A stretch of DNA of 64,000 nucleotides. It comes from Pyrenopolyporus hunteri. Taxonomy: Eukaryota > Ascomycota > Sordariomycetes > Xylariales > Hypoxylaceae. Within the stretch, counting starts at the first letter, position 1, and each line of letters starts with the position of its first letter. This document shows positions 58,901 to 64,000 of the stretch, one piece after another. The notes under the pieces were generated by a model. The model made no database searches. It had not been told where the DNA came from and worked only from the letters and a program-made list of their open reading frames with translations. The stretch is taken from the NCBI GenBank assembly GCA_902806595.1, contig CADCXC010000004.1, forward strand, positions 1,860,001 to 1,924,000, written 5' to 3'. The translations under genes and the position numbers were made by a program.

Positions 58901-59883
58901 AGCCAGGCTCAAAAGACTAGGTTTAGAAGACCGATGCCGATGATTGCATGCAAGATCAACCCAAGTGATAAGTACCTAGGTAGTTGCGTTACTTATTCTT
59001 CTCCGGGTTCTAAAGCCATGGGTCCACGCCGGAAACCGCGCTGTCACATCTTCAAGAGATGATAACGTCGTAGTAAAACAAGGGCCCGTTCTTGTGATTC
59101 GTCGTTTACAAGGCATGATTTAAAGATAGCGGTTATAAATGCTATGTAACATTTACACGTGGCATCGAAAATTAGTTAATACGATAGACCTGTCAACTAT
59201 GAAAACATGCATTGATATGTGCTATGGAGGTTTTTATCTACCGCGACGAGATCCAACACTTTATAGTGGTTGCATATACACGCATATACACGCATATACC
59301 AACGGGGTCCCCTGGAGCCTATGCTATAGTATACGCCTGACCAAGTAGGAGCTATAATAGGTACCTACCTTAGGTGCTTAGGACGCTTAGCTAAGGCTAT
59401 AGCCCCGCAACAGAGTCCCGTTCCCCAACCAAGCTGCAGGTACTGCTTGGCATCGAAGCCCGACAGATTGGTGCTTCACGAATCCGGCCCCGCTTAAACC
59501 CCCCGACAGGGTGACGGAAGCTCACCCACGGCGCAGCCAATCAAGTACCCGGAGGCCAGATGACAGCACGACAATACGTCATTAAGCTGTTCGCCAACAG
59601 GTGCGCGTCAAATCAAGGACGCAGAGGCAAGGTGAGGCCCAAACTAGGAGAAATGCTATGAAATCTCTGCAGATATCGTTTACTCCCAAGTCCCTAGATT
59701 ATCAAGATAGTTTCAATTTTACACAAATGACCAAATCCTTAGGCATCGTCCCGCTATGTATGCCGTGTAACCAAATTAAACACCAAATATAGTTGCCAAG
59801 CCTATACCATCACATATCCTTTCCACTGTCGCATCCGTCGACACAATCTAGGCCCAAGCAGAACGAACGATAATACCGACAAT
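55959..59883. other. About 3.9-kb gene-poor region
   Basis: No gene is supported. Open frames are short, often non-ATG, and show no splice-consistent extension to a known family. Features seen are TACGTA/TGTACA-rich palindromic DNA around 56860-57060, TACCTAGG-type motifs near 58975 and 59360, and three tandem GCATATACAC units at 59271-59299. Confidence 0.5.
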
Positions 59884-60882
59884 ATGGATCTCCTCCTTTC
59901 ACTCCCGATAGTCTCGTACTTCGGCGGGCCGATGCTGGGCTCGTGGTCGGGGTCGATGAACCTCCTATTCTTCTACATGACCTGGACCACCCTCGTCCTA
60001 TCCCACTCACCCCTGAGGATCGAGTTGATCGGCACGCTAGCAGTGCGCATAGTATTCTGGCTTGTGCCGTCGCTCTTCTTCCTAATATTCGACGCTCTGG
60101 TCCCCAGCCTATCGGAGTCCATCAAGTTCTACGGCGCCGCCTCTCTACCGCGGCGAAACGTCGTCTCGTTGCTACGACAGATCCTACTCGCCCTCTTCAA
60201 CCTCGCGCTTAGCACCGCCGTGCAAGCTGGGATTTCCATAGGCGCCGGAACGCTTCTCCATCGCCCGCTCTTCAAAACCAGCACGAAGCTCCCGCTCCCC
60301 TGGCAGATCGTCAAGCATATCTTAATGCTATATACTGCGCGCGAAATCCTGACATATTATATCCACCGTTTCGTCCTACATTCGCGGGGAGGGCTGGGCA
60401 AGTTACACCGCGCATATGCCCACTCCCGCAAGCACGCCGCGCCGTATGCGCTGATGCTTTACACGGATCACCCGCTGCCGCTTCTCTTCAACCGGACGCT
60501 ACCAGTGTACCTGCCCGCCATGGTCATCCAACCGCATCTCCTCACGTATTTCCTATTTACCATCTTGACGACGCTAGAGGAGATGCTGTCCATGTCCGGC
60601 TACAGCATCGTGCCGGGCATCGTCATGGGCGGCATCGCCCGGCGCACCGCGACGCACTACGCGAGCGGGGGCCGCGGGAACTTCGGCGCCTGGGGATTAT
60701 TGGACTGGGTCGGCGGCACGAGCGTGGGCAAGGATGTGGTCGAGGATATTCAGGACGAGGCGGAGAAGCATCAGGTCAAGGAGCGGGGACAGAAGGCCGT
60801 GAGCAATACGGGCGGTATGGTGCAGGACGGCATCGATGGATTAAAGAAGGGCCGTAAGACTCGGAAGAGGAATTCGGATTAA
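59884..60882 (+). CDS. Fatty-acid-hydroxylase-superfamily-like membrane protein
   Basis: A single exon of 332 aa with at least five hydrophobic segments, then a basic, Lys/Gln-rich cytosolic tail. The fatty acid hydroxylase/sterol desaturase layout is recognisable: ILTYYIHRFVLHS holds the first HX4H box, and LHRAYAHSRKHAAPYALMLYTDHPLP corresponds to the second. The third, normally an HXXHH cluster before an NYGxWGxLDW block, reads ATHYASGGRGNFGAWGLLDWVGGT and keeps only one His. The enzyme family uses a di-iron centre to hydroxylate or desaturate lipids in the endoplasmic reticulum. With fewer histidines this member may be altered or inactive, though a fungal subfamily with this pattern exists to my knowledge. 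Confidence 0.82.
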   Translation: MDLLLSLPIVSYFGGPMLGSWSGSMNLLFFYMTWTTLVLSHSPLRIELIGTLAVRIVFWLVPSLFFLIFDALVPSLSESIKFYGAASLPRRNVVSLLRQILLALFNLALSTAVQAGISIGAGTLLHRPLFKTSTKLPLPWQIVKHILMLYTAREILTYYIHRFVLHSRGGLGKLHRAYAHSRKHAAPYALMLYTDHPLPLLFNRTLPVYLPAMVIQPHLLTYFLFTILTTLEEMLSMSGYSIVPGIVMGGIARRTATHYASGGRGNFGAWGLLDWVGGTSVGKDVVEDIQDEAEKHQVKERGQKAVSNTGGMVQDGIDGLKKGRKTRKRNSD

Positions 60883-61629
60883 CGGGGAGGTTTCGTATTC
60901 TTCAGGGTTGTAGGTTCATAAACGAGGGCATGCGTGGATTAGGCTTTGAGATCCTTGCGGAATAGCTTCGTTGGGGTTTTGGCGCAAGCGGCTGGGAAGT
61001 GGCTACGTATGGGATACATGTTGATGAGAACTAGATCTTCAGAAATAACAAGGTTGGGAATATAAAAAGCTAGAATTGTTCCTTTATAGGTCGTAACCTT
61101 TTAAGATGCTCCAACATAAAGACCCTGGGTTAGGTGTTATATAAATATTGATAGTGATACCTGTTAACGTTAGGTGGTTCCCTTTAATGATAACAGCTGA
61201 TAAAGCTCGGTGGAAGCCTTGAAACGCGCCAAGATAGTGGCGTCATACTGCTAGCTGCCTTCCACTATACCCCTGCCGTAGCGGGGCAGCACCCTCAGTA
61301 ACAATTATTCAGACTTCACCTTCACAAGCAACATTCACGCCGTAGCAACCTGCCATCTACCTTCTCTCATTAGCGAAAGCAAAGGAGAGTCTATTATGCC
61401 CAAATAAGATAAGACCCCTTAGTACTATACTCCTATATTAATAAATCGAACCACCGCTCCTTCCAAGCTTCATCGGTACTACGACGCCCCAAAGGGTGAA
61501 ATCGTCCCGCTGCCTGAACGTGAAAACAACTTCCCGCCTCGACTTACAAATCTCCTACATACATACCTCAAACCGCCAACCGCCAAACAACCCAACACTC
61601 AGAGACCTTCCTCTCCCTCCCAAAAAAAA
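60883..61629. other. Intergenic, nothing recognised
   Basis: About 750 bp between co-directional genes. A C/A-rich leader ending in an A9 run lies directly before the ATG at 61630. Confidence 0.5.
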
Positions 61630-62492
61630 ATGTCCGCCTCCACAAACCCCGACCCCTCCCCCAACGCGCTCGCCTTCATCCCGCTCGAGGCGAACCCGGA
61701 GCTCATGACGTCTCTCCTGCACAAGCTCGGGCTGAGCCGCGCGCTGCAGATCCACGACGTGTACTCGATCACGGAGCCGGAGCTGCTGGCGTTCGTGCCG
61801 CGGCCCGCGCTCGCGCTGCTCCTCGTCTTCCCCGTGTCCGCCGCGTACGAGTCGCACCGGCTGGCCGAGGACGCCGGCGTGCCCGAGCACGCCGGCCCCG
61901 GCGAGGGAGGCGACGAGCCCGTGCTCTGGTATAAGCAGACGATCCGCAACGCCTGCGGGCTCATGGGCTTGCTGCATGCCGTGGGGAATGGGCCCGCGAG
62001 GGGGTTTATTGGTGAGTCATAACCTTCGTTTTCGCTGTCCTAATACGTGCCTACCTACCTACTTAGGTGGCATATCCCATTCCACCAGTCATTCCCATCC
62101 TGCTAACCAACCCCCCACAAGAGCCCAACACTCCCCTCGACCGCCTCATCCGTGCCTCGACGCCCCTCTCGACAGCCGAGCGCTCCGCGCTCCTCGAGCG
62201 GACCCCCGAGCTCGCGGCCGCGCACCAGGAGGCCGCGAGCCGGGGGGCGACGGCGGCGCCCGACGCGCGCGACGACGTGGACCTGCACTACGTGTGCTTC
62301 GTGAAGACGGAGGACGGCACGCTGTGGGAGCTGGACGGGCGCCGCAAGGGCCCCCTCGCCCGCGGCCAGCTGGGCCCCGGCGAGGACGTGCTGTCCGAGA
62401 AGGCGCTGCTCTGGGGCCCGCTGCAGTTCCTCGAGCGCGGCGGGGGCGACATGAGGTTTAGCTGCGTCGCGCTGGCGGGGTCGTTGGATTAG
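61630..62492 (+). CDS. Ubiquitin carboxyl-terminal hydrolase, UCH family (peptidase C12)
   Basis: Two exons (61630-62011 and 62122-62492) with a 110-bp intron encode 250 aa. This is the length of the Yuh1/UCHL3 group. The oxyanion Gln103 and catalytic Cys109 are in QTIRNACGLMGLLHAV, His183 is in DLHYVCFV and Asp199 in ELDGRRKGP, with the spacing of active UCH enzymes. It removes small adducts from the C-terminus of ubiquitin or Nedd8/Rub1 in the cytosol or nucleus. The crossover loop (about 150-176) is Ala/Glu-rich. The gene is strongly GC-biased. Confidence 0.93.
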
Positions 62493-63026
62493 GTTAGTTT
62501 GGGGAGGGGGGAGATGATTGCGATGATAATGATGGCGGCGGGGGCGACGACGACGATTAAGCGGGTGGCTTCTGGCAAGTTACGTACTAACTGCCTAGTG
62601 GGGGTCGGGGCGTGCTATGAAATAGAAATACATGCGTGCTATACGCGCCGTGGCGTTAGGTTAGGGGGCTAGGTTGTTTTAATGAGTGTCTGATGAACGA
62701 CATCGCACTTATAATCTTATAAGCAAACAAGAGAAGATCGTAATGATGCATTACGGAACGGCTGGTATCCTATTCTAGCTCTAGCCTTGACGAATGCAGC
62801 GCAGGAATTACTGACAATCTAATGATACTAGTCCGCAATCTACTATGGTGCCTTCTAACAAATTCTTAGGGACGTATTTGCCAACTTCCAAACCACACAC
62901 GGAGCTTGTCTCATGATCATCCTATTCGTCCAAGCCATATTTTCAGGTAACCCGTTACCGTTTACTCACATACTGATGGGGCCGATATGCCGGCTCACCA
63001 AGCTCAAACCTTACGCGCGAGACATG
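62493..63026. other. Intergenic between convergent genes
   Basis: About 530 bp of mixed DNA. The frame at 62913-63227 on the plus strand is the antisense shadow of the last exon of the next gene. Confidence 0.5.
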
Positions 63027-64000
63027 TTAAAACGCAATCCGGGTCTCGTTTACAGAGACACTCCGGCGGGGCGTGGCAGCACGAATCGTCTCAGCTGTGC
63101 CGAAGGGCTCGAAGCTGAACGGCGCGTGCGGAGCGTGCAGGACCGGAACAGGCGTCATTATAGGCGAGACGTAGTGGCAGTTACTGTGGCCACAGTAGGG
63201 AGATTCGACGCTCAAAGCTGGCAATAGTGATACGGGGACACAGGCGTATAAGCCGGGCTCGTGATAGATCCTGTACGGGCAGACGGATCCGTTGAGGCAA
63301 GGAGCAGTGGTTACGGTCCTCAGCCGGCTTGGGCTAGGATTAAATCTGGGTAGGCATTGGCATTCGAGTTAGTATGTGTTACCAATCCCAAATATCGTGG
63401 GCGGCGAGAGTGCAAACTTATAGATTAGATACTTACCCGCTCCGCAACCAGCTGGGGTTCTGCTTTGGATAAGGGGGCGAATCGTCTAGCTTGATACCGA
63501 GTTGTTCGCACCATGGAGAAACGCAACGAGTCAACGGGGCCCGAACCGGCGAGTAAGTTTGAGAAGTAGACTGCGTGGTGGCGGCATCAGGGGCGGGCGT
63601 CGGCTCCTTACTGCAAAGGGCGTGGCCTTGCATAAGTGTCACAGGCCAGTCTCTATTGCCGTCCAAGCCGTGGCTGGTAGGGCGGCCATTCTCGCCGTTC
63701 TCCTGTTGCTTGCCCGATGGAACTGATCTCTGAAAGGAGTCGGGTTGGGGATCGAGGGCGCGTAGCGGAGCCTTCTCGGCTGTCGAGTCTCCTCCCCTAG
63801 GCGGATCGTCGCCCATATGCTGGTGTATATGTCGGTCGATGTGCGCTGCGATATGCTCGATCAAGTCTTGTTCGCTCTGGGAATGGCCTAGGCTACTCTT
63901 CTGCACATCATCAGCCCTTTCAGTGTCGCCCAATCCGAGCAATTTCTTGGCGGCTTCGGTGAGATCATGGAATGAAGGCAACCCGCCCCAATTTTCCAGT
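63027..64000 (-). CDS. 3' part of an unidentified gene, cut by the right edge
   Basis: The frame is open to the window end. Exon 64000-63437 is joined by a 91-bp intron (GTAAGT donor, TACTAAC branch site, CCCAG acceptor) to the last exon 63345-63027, ending in TAA. The visible part, 294 aa, reads ENWGGLPSFHDLTEAAKKLLGLG at its start, followed by a His-rich IAAHIDRHIHQHMGD helix and long disordered Ser/Pro/Gln DNA. The last exon carries spaced cysteines (PCLNGSVCPY, GLYACVPV, PYCGHSNCHY) and a Pro/Ala-rich end. No family is recognised. The start lies outside the window. Confidence 0.7.

Overview
The window is nuclear DNA of a filamentous ascomycete, most likely a sordariomycete. Genes carry short GT-AG introns, mostly 50-150 bp, often with CTAAC-type branch sites. 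The gene content (two Zn2Cys6 regulators, MFS porters, F-box proteins, a Dnf3-type flippase, an Sfh1/Snf5 protein with a GATA-type finger) is typical of Pezizomycotina. Intergenic DNA is full of short palindromic TACCTAGGTA-type motifs. I resolved 23 protein genes. For every multi-exon gene I joined the exons by hand and checked that the reading frame closes to an integral number of codons.

Layout. 0-10 kb: the first exon of a gene leaving the left edge; a Cys-rich protein with a degenerate RNase H-like domain; an extended-SDR sugar-acid dehydrogenase (DenD-like) convergent with an eight-exon secreted lactonohydrolase; two small genes with an interstitial telomere repeat between them. 10-20 kb: Vps9 (Rab5 GEF with CUE domain) and a Dnf3-type P4-ATPase, separated by an AT-rich, RIP-scarred element bounded by 35-bp terminal inverted repeats. 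20-27 kb: an ABM-like dimeric-barrel protein, an F-box protein, a MITE-like inverted-repeat element and a large conserved orphan. 28-34 kb: an M20 amidohydrolase divergent from a Dal5-type permease across a promoter with three HGATAR sites, then a sugar porter.

34-43 kb: two Zn2Cys6 regulators facing away from each other across about 3 kb. 43-50 kb: GC-rich intronless genes (F-box, DUF2855, 5-alpha-reductase-like membrane protein). 50-56 kb: Sfh1/Snf5 and an alpha/beta hydrolase with a long disordered N-terminus. 56-60 kb is nearly gene-free. 60-64 kb: a fatty-acid-hydroxylase-like membrane protein, a UCH deubiquitinase, and the 3' part of a gene leaving the right edge.

No tRNA, rRNA, CRISPR array or secondary-metabolite core gene was recognised. 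The two plausible functional units are the M20/permease pair, probably under AreA-type nitrogen control, and the lactonohydrolase/DenD-like pair for sugar lactones and acids. Both are inferences from neighbourhood. The most unusual items are the degenerate RNase H-like protein, the zinc-cluster gene split by a 20-nt micro-exon, the interstitial telomere repeat, and a perfect hairpin at 52.85 kb.
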